From: Colocasia esculenta
Taxonomy: Eukaryota > Streptophyta > Magnoliopsida > Alismatales > Araceae
Length of the DNA: 64,000 nt
Direction: 5' to 3'
Assembly (NCBI GenBank): GCA_014218235.1
Contig: CM024759.1
Span: 71,774,042 to 71,838,041, forward strand
The translations under genes were made by a program, and so were the position numbers. This document shows positions 34,980 through 45,072 of the stretch, piece after piece. The notes under the pieces are model-generated. The model did not search any database. It had not been told where the DNA came from and saw only the letters and a list, made by a program, of their open reading frames with translations. Position 1 is the first letter of the stretch. Each line of letters begins with the position of its first letter.

Positions 34980-36241
34980 TGTGGACGATCCGTTTCGCTT
35001 CCGCTGTCCCCGTGTCGACTGTGATGTCCTCCGGAGGCTCGCGGACGTCGCTGGTCTCTCGTTGGCGATGATGTGGTTGCTGGTTGACCTCGTTGACTCC
35101 CTGTTGACTAGGTTGACTGAGGAGGAAACAAGAAAACCAGAGATGAAAGGGGAGGTTTGTGATCGCCAGGGTCTTACCTGTGCCCAAGGGAGTGTTTTGA
35201 CCACGTTGTTGTAGCAGCCTCGCGCAGCGGACGGAGATGGGCTTCAACTTCTCCTTTCGGCCGGCCAAAGGAGAGAGCTCCACGGTCACGTTCACAGCGT
35301 TCCTGCCACAAGCAAATCTCTATTAGACTCAAATGCAGTGTAGTAAATGTTCAAAATGAAGAGAGGAAAGCCCAAAAGGCGAGTCCCGTACCGCTGCGGA
35401 CTTGAGAAGAGGGGTGGCCAAATGTTATGACCACCCTTCTTCCCTCCGTTTTTGTTGGGAAACCCCTTCTAGGTGTGTGGGAAGGTGCCCTACGTGCCTA
35501 GAGTGTATGGGAAAGTGTGTGTAACATGCAAGATATTAAAGTAAGAGGAAAGGAAAGAGAGGAAGGGGAAGGAGTTGATCCTCGTTGTTGGCGTTGTTGG
35601 CTCCTTGTAGGGCTCCTCCAGCTCCAAAAGAACCCTTCTAGACGTCCCAAATGAAGAGAGAAAGGAGAGGATGAATGGTGGAAGGTAGGGTGCAAGTTTC
35701 TCTCTCTTCTCTCAAGGTGGCAGCATATGGACGTCCAGCCTCTTTCCCCCCTTTGCTTCAGAAGGCCAAGAGACTGTTATATAGACAGTGAGCTCGGGGT
35801 TGAGAGCCTTGGATGCTCAAGTGTGAAGAAACACACTTGCATACTTGGCAATCCATGCATTAAAGGTCCAACCAATGGGGAGAGGCCAAGTGGGATTTTT
35901 ACTGGGTCAATGGGGTGCCTAGGTGGCCCATATGCCTGTTGGGAACGGCTACATGCGTTGCATAGCCGAGAGAATGGTGCAAGTGAGCTGGAATCTCGGG
36001 GTAGTTGCGCAGACCAGGTAAACCCTATTGACGTCAAGCGATCCTGCCGCTAACTGCATGCAGACGTCCATGGATGTGGACGCCAACTTTGGTCAACGTC
36101 CAGGGGGATTGCCGCCAACCAGTAGTCAGCGACCCTCGATGCTGCCGTCTACATGGTATCCGAGGCTGGTCAACAAATGGTTAAACGATGCTTAATGGGC
36201 CAAAAGAGCCTTGCGGAGATGGGCCAAATCTCACATCTACA
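34980..36241 (-). repeat. 3' LTR of Tat-lineage element
   Basis: Plus-strand ends TGTGGACGAT...CACATCTACA, 1262 bp. The part from 35173 to 36241 matches the right-hand LTR, which is split into 47619-47897 and 61133-61904. The first 193 bp (34980-35172, the U5 end on the minus strand) have no counterpart on the right. Confidence 0.9.
36065..36147. repeat. Palindrome array in Tat LTR (U3)
   Basis: Three 18-bp units: CGTCCATGGATGTGGACG (36065), CGTCCAGGGGGATTGCCG (36097) and CGACCCTCGATGCTGCCG (36130), spaced 32 and 33 bp. On the minus strand they fall about 95-177 bp inside the LTR, in U3. The right LTR has the same three at 61728-61811. Confidence 0.9.
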
Positions 36242-36253
36242 AATGCCCCTCCG
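36242..36253 (-). other. Probable polypurine tract of Tat element
   Basis: The minus strand reads CTCGGAGGGGCATT just before the 3' LTR start TGTAGATG. It is purine-rich but shorter and less pure than in the other elements. Confidence 0.6.
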
Positions 36254-37260
36254 AGACATCCGGCCTTGCAAGGAGCAGAGCAGACTGAAAGGTTGGTGTC
36301 TCGGTAAACAAAAGACGCAGAGATTTAAGGGAAGGGCCATCTCCGAGGATAGGAATTCTAGTGAACCAAACGAAAGAGTCAGGCTAGAAATCGATGACAT
36401 CATCCTGAGAGATAAATGGGGTTAAGAAAAAGGGTGATCTACCCGTGTAACTACAACTGCGACCCAATGGCAGGGTCCCTGGCATGGCCGTGTCAGACTT
36501 TGACTAGTTTCTAGTGTGTCTGAGTCAAAGAGTTAATATGACGGTTGAATCAGGAGGGTCTCATAACCGGAGCTCATGGGCTCGCTGGCCTAATCAGGAC
36601 GTCGGTCCCGAATTTAGGAGGTCACAAAGACAAGGAGTTGGTTGATCTCTCAAAGGATTATCAAAAGATTCTAACTGGAATCACATGCTTGGAAAGCCTG
36701 AAGTCCGAAATTAAGCTTGCGACTGGAGAAGGCTCAAATGAACTTAATAAGGATTGCTTGACTATTTGTGAAAGACACGGTGGGACAAGTGGAGAAGGGG
36801 GGACAACAAAGACCCGATATCAACCTGGATAGTTATGAAGGGCGGACCCGTAGGCTATCTGAGCTGGGGGAGCCATGGAGCAACCAAATGATCGAGGAAA
36901 ATCACCATTTTTTTTGAGTGTTAGTAAGAGAATGTTAGCAGGGAAGATGCATGCGGTGTGGGTTGCCTATCTAAAAATGCAAGTTAGCACCAGAGGAAAA
37001 TTCTAAAGGCCATACGAATAACTGAGAGATCGCAAAACCATCATGGTTTTTGGTGAAGGGGAACTCAGGGTTCACGGTCGCTAAGTTATTTGCCTCTGGT
37101 GGGGTCCTATGTTAGACATACCTATGACGCTCAAGGTCGCATGAGCGTTCCGAATTTAAAGTGCAGCTTGTGCTTAAAATATCTATCTGCAAAACAACTT
37201 GAAGCACAAGATAAAAGATAAAGGGTAATGGCCATATAAGAATAAGACATTTAAAGTATC
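36254..37260. other. 3' region of Tat element, no gene recognised
   Basis: About 1 kb between the LTR and the first antisense unit. It has short open frames without recognisable domains (the longest plus frame is 36545-36832), and no LTR or pol similarity was seen. Confidence 0.5.
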
Positions 37261-37271
37261 CCGGGAGTAAA

Positions 37272-37356
37272 CGTCCACATCGATGGCCGCCAGTACACCT
37301 GTTAACGTCCACAGCTGTGGCCGCTAACATATTACAGACGTCCACCGATCTGGACG
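37272..37356. repeat. Palindrome array upstream of antisense unit 1
   Basis: Three units: CGTCCACATCGATGGCCG (37272), CGTCCACAGCTGTGGCCG (37306) and CGTCCACCGATCTGGACG (37339), spaced 34 and 33 bp. The array ends 130 bp before the candidate start codon at 37487. Confidence 0.92.
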
Positions 37357-37486
37357 TTTACCTGACAGCGGATCAGGCCGAAAAAATAGGTGATGGGAGT
37401 CCATAGGGACTCTACCATCTCCTACCTCCGTCCCTCCCTGTTTCTGCTGCGAACCAGAGAGCAGTGAGACAGAAAAACACAGCGAA

Positions 37487-38729
37487 ATGGCTTCCACATC
37501 GACTGGACGATCCACAGGCGCGAACTCCGGAGTTCTGAGTGAAGTTTCGGGTCACCTGAGCACACGTCTGGCCAATGGAGAGGTAAGCAATGATCAATTC
37601 TTTTTTCTCCTGGGCTAAAAATGCCCCAAACAGCGTTCTTACAAAACCTCGCCCTCATGCAGGAAATCCCAGCATTCCCGAGCCAAGGCTAGGTACGGGC
37701 TTTTCTTGGCTTGTGAACCTGGTAAAACGCCATCACGCTGGACATGCGAGGCTTTGTCGGGATGTGGAACCTGAATTTCATGGTGGTACTGGCGAAGAAA
37801 ATGAAGGACATGTGGTGGGGGTTTGATGCTTTGGGGGCGCTGATAGAGAGATGGCACACACACACACACCTTCGTGTTCTAGGGCTTCGAGACGAGCGTG
37901 TTGCTGGAGGAGGTAGAGCTGTTCCTGGTGGGAGTACGATGCAGCGACTCCTCTCCTCATGTGGGAAGAGATCCTCGCAGACATCGTACGAGACAAGAAG
38001 GAGGTGTTGCGGATGACAAACAAGAACGGGATCTTCCTAGACCGGCTGGCCTGGTGGTTGATCCAGCATGCGAGGGAAATTGGTGGAGAGGGCGACCAGG
38101 GATTGACGCTCTGTCTGGCTGGAGTCTTCCTGTTCCCTACGAGCGGCGACTTCATCCTGTATGAGCATGTGGGGATTCTATCCCTGTTGTGCACGGGCAG
38201 GCAGTCACTTGCCCCTGTAGTGTTGGCACACCTGTATAGTTTGCTCACCACAATGAGCCTAGGCGGACGCACCTGCGGAAGCTTGTTCCTGCTTCAGGTA
38301 TGGATGGAGGCTCACCTGAAATTTGATTTTGTTGATGCACAACCTACCCCCTCCAGAGTCTTCCTTCGGAGTTCAGTGCATTGTAGCAAGGCATGGTACG
38401 TTCCAGAGGATGAGATCAAGTGTGTGACCGCACATTTGAAGGCCAGAGATGCTTGGAGAGATCATTTGGCATTTCTGGTAATGGATGACTTCATCGCAAG
38501 GCCATTGTTTATGAGGACAATCGAGTTTCGGGCAAGGACCAGGGAGGACAGAGATTTGTGGTTAATTGGAGCTGATCAGATGGTGGCGTATCAGCCACAC
38601 CGGTGCCATTGTCAGCTTGGGATTCCACGGGAATCCCAACACTTCATTCAACTGCACCGATATGATAATCACCGGGAAAATGAAAGAATGAAGAAGAAGG
38701 CTATGAAGACTTGGAAGAAAACACCGTGA
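37487..38729 (+). pseudogene. Antisense unit 1: DUF7745/PMD-related gene-like sequence
   Basis: Runs opposite to the Tat element. A candidate first exon starts at ATG 37487 ('MASTSTGRSTGANSGVL') and ends at donor GAG|GTAAGC (37583). An acceptor TGCAG lies at 37662. The middle (37663-37958) is broken by stops, but one frame reads 'FETSVLLEEVELFLVGV'. A 256-codon open stretch from 37959 follows ('LTLCLAGVFLFPTSGDFI', 'LAPVVLAHLYSLLTTM', 'LFLLQVWMEAHLKF', 'CVTAHLKARDAWRD'), resembling the helical DUF7745/PMD-related plant families common in and around transposons. It ends with a basic tail at 38729. The family call rests on pattern, not a search. Function is unknown and the copy is probably inactive. 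Confidence 0.5.
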
Positions 38730-39014
38730 GCAAGAAGGTGGGAACTGGCAGTGCAGGAAGCGCTGGAAGACGTATGGAGTACGAGGATTTCACAGACACC
38801 ATTTGTCCCATTTCATGTGACTTTTTCATGGCCCACAGGGCAAAATGATGTATCTTCCTTGATTTGAATAAGTGTAACACAAATTTGATGAATAAAGTGA
38901 ATTGCGTTTGTGTTGAATTGATTTGAATTGGTTTGACTTGTGGAATGTGTGGGATGAAATGGCCTCAAAAGGGTCCAAAAGGTGTGCTGTGAGAATTGAG
39001 TGCGGGTGCGTCGA

Positions 39015-39254
39015 CGTCCATATCGATGGCCGTCCAAGACTGGTAAACGTCCAGATCTTGTCGCCAACCACTGAGACAGAAGGTCAACGTCCATATAGGT
39101 TTCCGTCTAATTTAAACTAGACGTCCCGACCTGGTCGTCGACCAAACTTCGAGGTCTGACAATGAAAGACATTGACGTCCATACCATGGCCGTTGATGGT
39201 ACGTCAGCGGCTAGGGCTTGACGTCAGGAAACGGTAAACGTCCAGACCTTGACG
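39015..39254. repeat. Palindrome array upstream of antisense unit 2
   Basis: Six units start at 39015, 39048, 39088, 39122, 39176 and 39239. The clearest is CGTCCATATCGATGGCCG (39015); others are degenerate (for example CGTCCAGACCTTGACG at 39239). Successive starts are 33, 40, 34, 54 and 63 bp apart. The array ends 53 bp before the ATG at 39308. Confidence 0.88.
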
Positions 39255-39307
39255 TTAAACCAGAAAATTGCCTTTTTTTGAACCGACGCCCTCTCCCGGG
39301 TGCCATT

Positions 39308-42143
39308 ATGCCTTCCCAACGTCGGGAGAGGAGAAAACCCAAACCTTACCTTGCTCGAGATTACGATGAGGACGAGAGAGAAAAGGGGCATTCTCCGGGG
39401 CTGTCGCTAACCAGAGGAGGAAGAGGCGGAGATGGAGGCGAACATGGCGGAGGAGGAGGAAGAAGTGGCGGTGGGTGACATCCCGGAGGAGGAAGAGACT
39501 GCTGGAGACGACGGAGGAGGGGACGAGACAGAGGTAGAGGCACCTCGTCGGCCCAAGGTAGGCTTCTAGACTTGTGTTTGTGATTTGTGATTTGGAGGGA
39601 AAACAGGGAAGGTGCCGTTGGGTCAAATAGGAACTTGACGTCCACATCGGTGGACGTCGGGTTCCTGTAAACGTCCAACGCATTGCCGTCTAAGTGAACT
39701 TGACGGCAATGGGTTGGACGTCGATACAGGAACTAAACGGCCATACCTGGACGCTGACTGAGTGTAGACGGCATACCCTTGCCGCCAACTTAAGATTAAC
39801 GGCAATCGATGCTGACGTCAAGTTTTTTGTGTTTTTGCAGGGCAAGGGCCGGATGAGGAGTAGGGTGACTTGGGACCTGTGCTGGGCATGGTACCGGGCC
39901 CTGCCAGAGGTCCAACAGACCTGGATTGCTCGGATGGGGTTTGGGCATATCCTGTCGGTGCGGCCCTTCCACGTGGACGTACCGTACCTGGAGGCACTCC
40001 GGGAGAGGTGGGAGGAGGATTGCAAGGCATTCATCATGCCTTGGGGACACATGATACCCACATTGGAGGATGTGGCGTATCTGACAGGACTGCCAGTTCA
40101 GGGAGAGCCGATAGTCGGACTGGAGAGGAGGGACTACTATGACGACATAGTAGAGTTGCTGGGGCCAGAGTTTGTGGCCAGGAGGAGGAGACCGATCCAG
40201 AGCATCCTGCTCGGATCGTTGTCGGAGGCCGTAGGATTGAGGGGTAGGAGGAGAGGACCCCTAGAGACAATGGATGAGTTCTACACTAGAGTGCGGGGGC
40301 ACTTGACCTAGGAGACGGGAGCGAGGAGCGTTCGGTGCGGACCTTCGTCGCCTACCTCTTCGGGTGGCTCCTCTTCGCCACGCAGTCATCCCAGATGAAC
40401 TGCAAGTTCGTGTTGCTGTTGCGGGACCTGGAGCAGGCAAGGCGGTATGCTTGGGGTGCTGCAATGCTGGGACATCTTTTTTCTCTCCTCCCCAGCAGCT
40501 CGCAGCGCTCCCAGAGCACAGGGGGCTTCACCCCCTTCTTACAGGTATGCAACTTTCTTTAAATGCTCATCATTGAAGATTGCTTAAATTGCCTGATTGA
40601 CATTCTGTTCCTTGTTGCCTTGTAGATTTGGGGTATACCCGCTTCCCCATGGGACGCGGGGTACAGGTGGAGGGGTGCCAGAACATGGTGCCTCTCATGG
40701 CGAGGTGGGAGGTAACTCCCGACCCGAGGGTGGCAGATCGGCACGCGGAGGACGTGCGGGCCGCGCTGGACCACTATCCCACGAGCAGGTAAAAAATCTC
40801 AACTAGCTCTTGTGCATTCTTTCAATTACTTTTCCAATGATCCCCTTTGATGTAACTGACCAAAGTTTCTTCCTTGCAGGTGGTGTGGGACCCCCTATGC
40901 GGGGGAGGCGGACGCCTCGCACCCAGCGGTGGCGGCGGGTCGCCCCCTGTTCGATCGCCACCTGCTCTTGCTCTGCCTGGGGACGTGCGAGGTCTCTACC
41001 TAGAGTTGGTGTGCGGACTCTGGCTGGCACCAGCCGACCGTAGAGGTACCCTCTCTAGGTAGGGAAGGACACTCTTGCCGACGGTTCTTCGCCGAGGACC
41101 GGGATTGGGGTGAGGAGCACGGGAGCACCATCGCCTACTGGCAGGAGGGCGGCGAGCAGGTGCTCCGGCAGAGAGACCTCCAGGACAGCGCGGCGTACCT
41201 GGAGAGGTACCGAGCACGTTACGCCAGACGACTCCGGCTTGACCGGCGAATGGTGAGTGAATTTGTAACTCTAAGCCTTGATTGGTGGATTGCCTCATTT
41301 GATCTAACCTTGAAGTGTGAATGACAGATGCCGGAGTCATAGGCCATCCGCCTTTTGGAGGGGCGACTGGCCGAGCAGGAGGTGGAGCTGACGAGGCTCC
41401 AGCCGAGGTCAGGACACTGGTAAGTAGCATTAACCCTTGAATTTGATTTGATTTGATTCGATTGCTGACCAGGATATGTGAATGCAGAGGGCGGAGCAGC
41501 AGACGGTGCGGGCGAGCCACGATGCAGGGGCGAGCTCGTCTGCCCAGCCAGCCGGAGGGACCTGGCGGTCTGCCTACAGGAGGCCCTGGATAGGGCGAAT
41601 GAGCGGATCCAGAGCTCGAGGCGGAGGTAAGACACTGAACCAAACCTGAACACTTGTGATTTGATTTGATTTGACGTGTTTGCTTTTTTTTTTTTTGGTG
41701 TGCAGCGACAGGCAGGAGGAGTAGCAACCCTCCAGGCGTAGGTGGAGGCCCTACGGCTGGATCTATCGAGGATGGAGGGTCGTATGATCGCATTTTGGGA
41801 CAGCGCGAGGGATGCGGAGGCCGAGAAGATACGGGCCATCAAGGTCCGGGTGCAGGCTATCGCGGACTTGGAGTTCCTGAAGAATCGGGTGCTGAAGAAA
41901 CGCTGGGAGCAGCAGCAGCGAAGACTCAGCAGGAGGCGGCCGGGAGGATGGGGTCCGTGTTCGGGTCTCTTGATGACATCGTGTCATTGGGAGATCCGTC
42001 CGTCGGACGAGGAGCGGGAGCACACCAGAGGCTTCCACTGCGACGAGACCTCCCATCCCAGACAGGGTCGGGAGAGGGAGGAGGAGGAGGTCAGCAGCTC
42101 GCGTAGGCTGAGGCCTAGTGAGGATGAGAGGAGAGAGGAGTGA
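39308..42143 (+). pseudogene. Antisense unit 2: plant mobile domain (PMD) gene, seven exons, coiled-coil C-terminus
   Basis: Likely exons are 39308-39557, 39841-40544, 40626-40788, 40880-41252, 41328-41419, 41488-41626 and 41706-42143; all six introns are GT-AG and 68-283 nt. Exon 1 is basic then strongly acidic. Exon 2 carries the PMD hallmark ('VPYLEALRERWEED', 'FIMPWGHMIPTLEDVAYL', 'TGLPVQGEPIVG'), continued by 'FVAYLFGWLLFATQSSQM' and 'LLLRDLEQARRYAWGAAML'. Exons 3-4 give 'EGCQNMVPLMARWE' and 'YAGEADASHPAVAAGRPLFD'. Exons 5-7 encode a charged coiled coil ('LLEGRLAEQEVELTRLQ', 'VEALRLDLSRMEGRMIAFW'). PMD proteins such as MAIN/MAIL1 act in plant nuclei in silencing and genome stability, and PMDs are often carried by transposons. 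Frameshifts near 39400, 40310, 40630 and 40895, and stops near 41010, 41340 and 41740, argue this copy is dead. Confidence 0.82.
39639..39817. repeat. Palindrome array in intron 1 of antisense unit 2
   Basis: Six units start at 39639, 39672, 39704, 39738, 39769 and 39800, spaced 33, 32, 34, 31 and 31 bp. Examples are CGTCCACATCGGTGGACG (39639) and CGGCAATCGATGCTGACG (39800). It is the most regular array in the window and fills most of the 283-nt intron. Confidence 0.93.
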
Positions 42144-43454
42144 GCTTTTGTACCACCAGGGGTATGCCCCTGTTATGACATGTACATGGACTTGATTATC
42201 ATAGTGAAATTTTGGAATCTTCATCATTCTGTGCAATTGGATGACTTGTTGTTTGTGCTTTGGTTCCTGCATCCACAACACTTAAAGAGAAAAAAGTTAA
42301 TGTAGATCTGTTTTTAGCCCCTTGCCTACGATGTACTTTCTTGAGATCTGGTCAAGGGGCTAATTCTAATCAAAGATAGGAATGAAATAAAATAACCGAA
42401 GGGAAATATACACATGCATTTTTTTGTAGTTTTGGGGTGTTCTGGATTTTTTTGTTGTTTTTAATTTTGAAAATAAGCAAATAAGCGAATAAGCAAAATG
42501 TTAGTGTATATATATAGTATCACTATTTTTTTTGGATTTTTTATTTTTCTAATTTTGGCTTTTGAAAATAAAGGAGAAAAATTGGGAGAAAATATGTACA
42601 ACGTGAAATATATAACATCAAAAGACTCTCTTTTTGTTGTTTTTACATTTTTGTATTTTTTTTTTGACTCTAAGACACATATCATCACATGTTGTGGTAT
42701 AGGGTTTACATGATCTACTTAACCACAGAGGCCAAGAGTAAGGAGAGATGTGCATGAAATTTTTGGTGTTAGAAATTACCCCTAGCCTTCTTGATATTTT
42801 CCACTACGGAGGATCTCATACAATCAAATTGCCCCTAGAGGGAGAAATGGGAAGAAGGGTGTAGGAAGTCATGTAGGGCTTGGTTCAAACTACTTTTTAT
42901 TTCCGAACCGACATCTCATATTAAAAGGACTTAGTCAACATTGTTTTCAGGGAATTTTTCATTCTCATTTCACTTCTGATTTTTGGGGTGGAGGCACGTA
43001 CATTTTGCTACCTCCTTGGGTTGGTCAGTCTTTTTCTGGGTACGTACTTTTTGCTACCCTTTTTGACCTTTTGGCTTTTCTTTTCCCCTTCTTGAGGCTT
43101 GATTTGACATTTTGCCTCTTGCTTTTATTAGTTGCCCCTGTTTTCAGGGTAACCTTGTCCTTTTAAATGAGAGTGGGTGGTCCCTACTCGTAGTTTGTCC
43201 CACTTCCAGACACGACCGAGTGGGAAAAGAATAGGGGAAACATATTGACCGGATGAGACCACCTGAGTGTACTTGTGATTTTTCAGTTAGGAGTAGTACT
43301 CCAACATCGTGTGGTGTGTGAAAATCCGACCTTATTAATAACCTAATGGTGAAGTAGAGATTTAAACCCATACCGTTGACAAGTGATGAATGACAGACAT
43401 GGCCGACTGACTAGGGGTAGAATTTCTTGAGGTAGACTGCGTTCCACGGATGTG
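42144..43454. other. Stretch between antisense unit 2 and Tat integrase
   Basis: The two transcription units converge here. It contains AT-rich, T-run-rich sequence (42420-42720) and no recognisable coding domain. Termination or polyadenylation signals for both directions would be expected, but no specific one is convincing. Confidence 0.5.
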
Positions 43455-44547
43455 TCAGTTCAACTCCCTCGGTGTCCACCAACCTATAAGCGTTTCCTGA
43501 ATAGACCTCTTTGACAATGAACGGACCCTCCCATTTTCTTGCAATTTGCTCCTGGGACCTGGTGCTTTTAAGATTTTACGCTTGAGGACCATCTTACCCA
43601 CTTCGAATTTTCTCTCAAGAACTCGTTTGGCATAAAAACGTGCAATTCTCTGACGATAGACTTGAGTATGGTCAGCCGCTATCATTCGCCTTTCATCTAA
43701 GAGTTCAAGTTGTGCCAACAAGGCTTCCCGACGTTGATCGGGATCAAGTTCGAAATCCAATTGAACTCTGAGTGAAGGGATGAAGATCTCATATGGGAGT
43801 ATTGCATCCGATCCGTATGTCAACGCGTAGGGGGTTTGCCCCGTAGGAGTGCGGACGGAGGTGCGATAAGCCCAAAGAGCATCAACTAAGCGATCTGGCC
43901 AGTCAGCATTGTTATGAGAGCTGCATGTTTTCTTGATGATTCTAATGAGAGTTTTATTAGTAGCTTCCGCTTGTCCATTACCTTGTGGATAATATGGTGA
44001 TGAATGATGCAAATTAATGCCATATTTATCACACATGTTGCGAAGCTCCTGTGAAGTGAATTGTGGTCCGTTGTCGGTGACGATGTCCCGAGGCACGCCA
44101 AATCTTGCAAGGATGTTGCGCTTGATGAACTTGACGACTGTTGAAGTTTTGACTTCTATGAATGCTTCTGCTTCAGCCCACTTCGTGAAGTACTCTGTGG
44201 CGGTCAGAATGAAGGATTTCTTCCAGACTTCTCCGGTTCTGTCCACAAGAGGACCGACCACGTCAAATGCCCACATGGCGAAAGGCCATGGTGCGATGAG
44301 AGGGTGAAGAGAAGAGGATGAAGCATGAATTTTGTCGCCGTGCAATTGGCATTTAGCACAGTGACGGACAAAATGGCGACAGTCCTCTTCCATGGTGGGC
44401 CAGTAATAGTGTCTTAGCAACTTTTGGGCAATGCTCTACCATTAACGTGGCCACCACACTCACTAGAGTGAGCGGCTTCAAAACATCTTGAGATTCGAAT
44501 TCATCAAGGCAACGGAGATAGACCCCACTGAGAGACTTTTTGTACAA
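43455..44547 (-). CDS. Tat-lineage integrase (open core)
   Basis: A 321-codon open frame (44420-43455) covers the zinc-binding H2C2 region ('HFVRHCAKCQLHGDKIHA'), the catalytic core and the C-terminal region. The DDE residues are visible in 'MWAFDVVGPL', 'DIVTDNGPQFTS' and 'YYPQGNGQAEATNKTLI'. The N-terminal approach ('IIGGILYKKSLSG') lies upstream in 44547-44420, out of frame with the core. Integrase inserts element cDNA into the chromosome. It is the best preserved domain of this Tat copy. There is no chromodomain, as expected for Tat. The polyprotein upstream is broken, so expression from this copy is unlikely. Confidence 0.88.
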
Positions 44548-45072
44548 AATGCCACCTATGATCTTGTAACGCTCCGAGACGCGACGAATTGTCTGTCTAT
44601 CGGTAGAAGTGGCATAGTCAGGGAAGGATCCATCTTTGAGAAAATTTTCGATGTCAAAATACCAGGGATGGCCATCTTCAAGGTCAATTTCTGTTCTTTA
44701 GAAAGCGCATGGACCCGAAGGGACAGAGACGGACACACGAGCTGAGAGAACCAAGGATCGACATGGGAAGGGACTCTTAACCTCTGGACAGAGACGGTTT
44801 CAGAGGATTTTCCCAAAGGAATGGGAATGGAAGACGCGAGGGAAGCAAGTGAATCTGCTAGAATGTTTTGGGCCCTAGGAGTTTGAACTAGTGTGAGCTT
44901 CCTAAACTACCGGACTACTTTTCTAACAAATTTTGCTATGGTTTCAGCTTGGGGTCCGGGTCTGGTACTTACTAAGAGATTTCCGGAGTATCAACTGCGA
45001 ATCTCCAATAATCTTTAACTCCTTGACTCCGAGCAATAATGCCATTTTCAGCCAACTAAGAATGCCTCGTAC

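Noticed and set aside
36545..36832. Plus-strand 95-codon frame near the Tat 3' LTR
   Set aside because: No domain, no splice context and no palindrome array immediately upstream; insufficient to call a third antisense gene.
37778..38272. Minus-strand open frame opposite antisense unit 1
   Set aside because: No recognisable domain; it overlaps the better-supported plus-strand frame.
39639..39817. CRISPR-like array (regular 31-34 bp period)
   Set aside because: Units are variable palindromes rather than identical repeats with unique spacers. They occur in several separate places inside a plant LTR element and there are no cas genes.
40996..41793. Minus-strand open frame of 265 codons
   Set aside because: Low-complexity Pro/Arg/Ser translation lying opposite the PMD gene exons and introns, with no domain. 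It is a GC-rich shadow.
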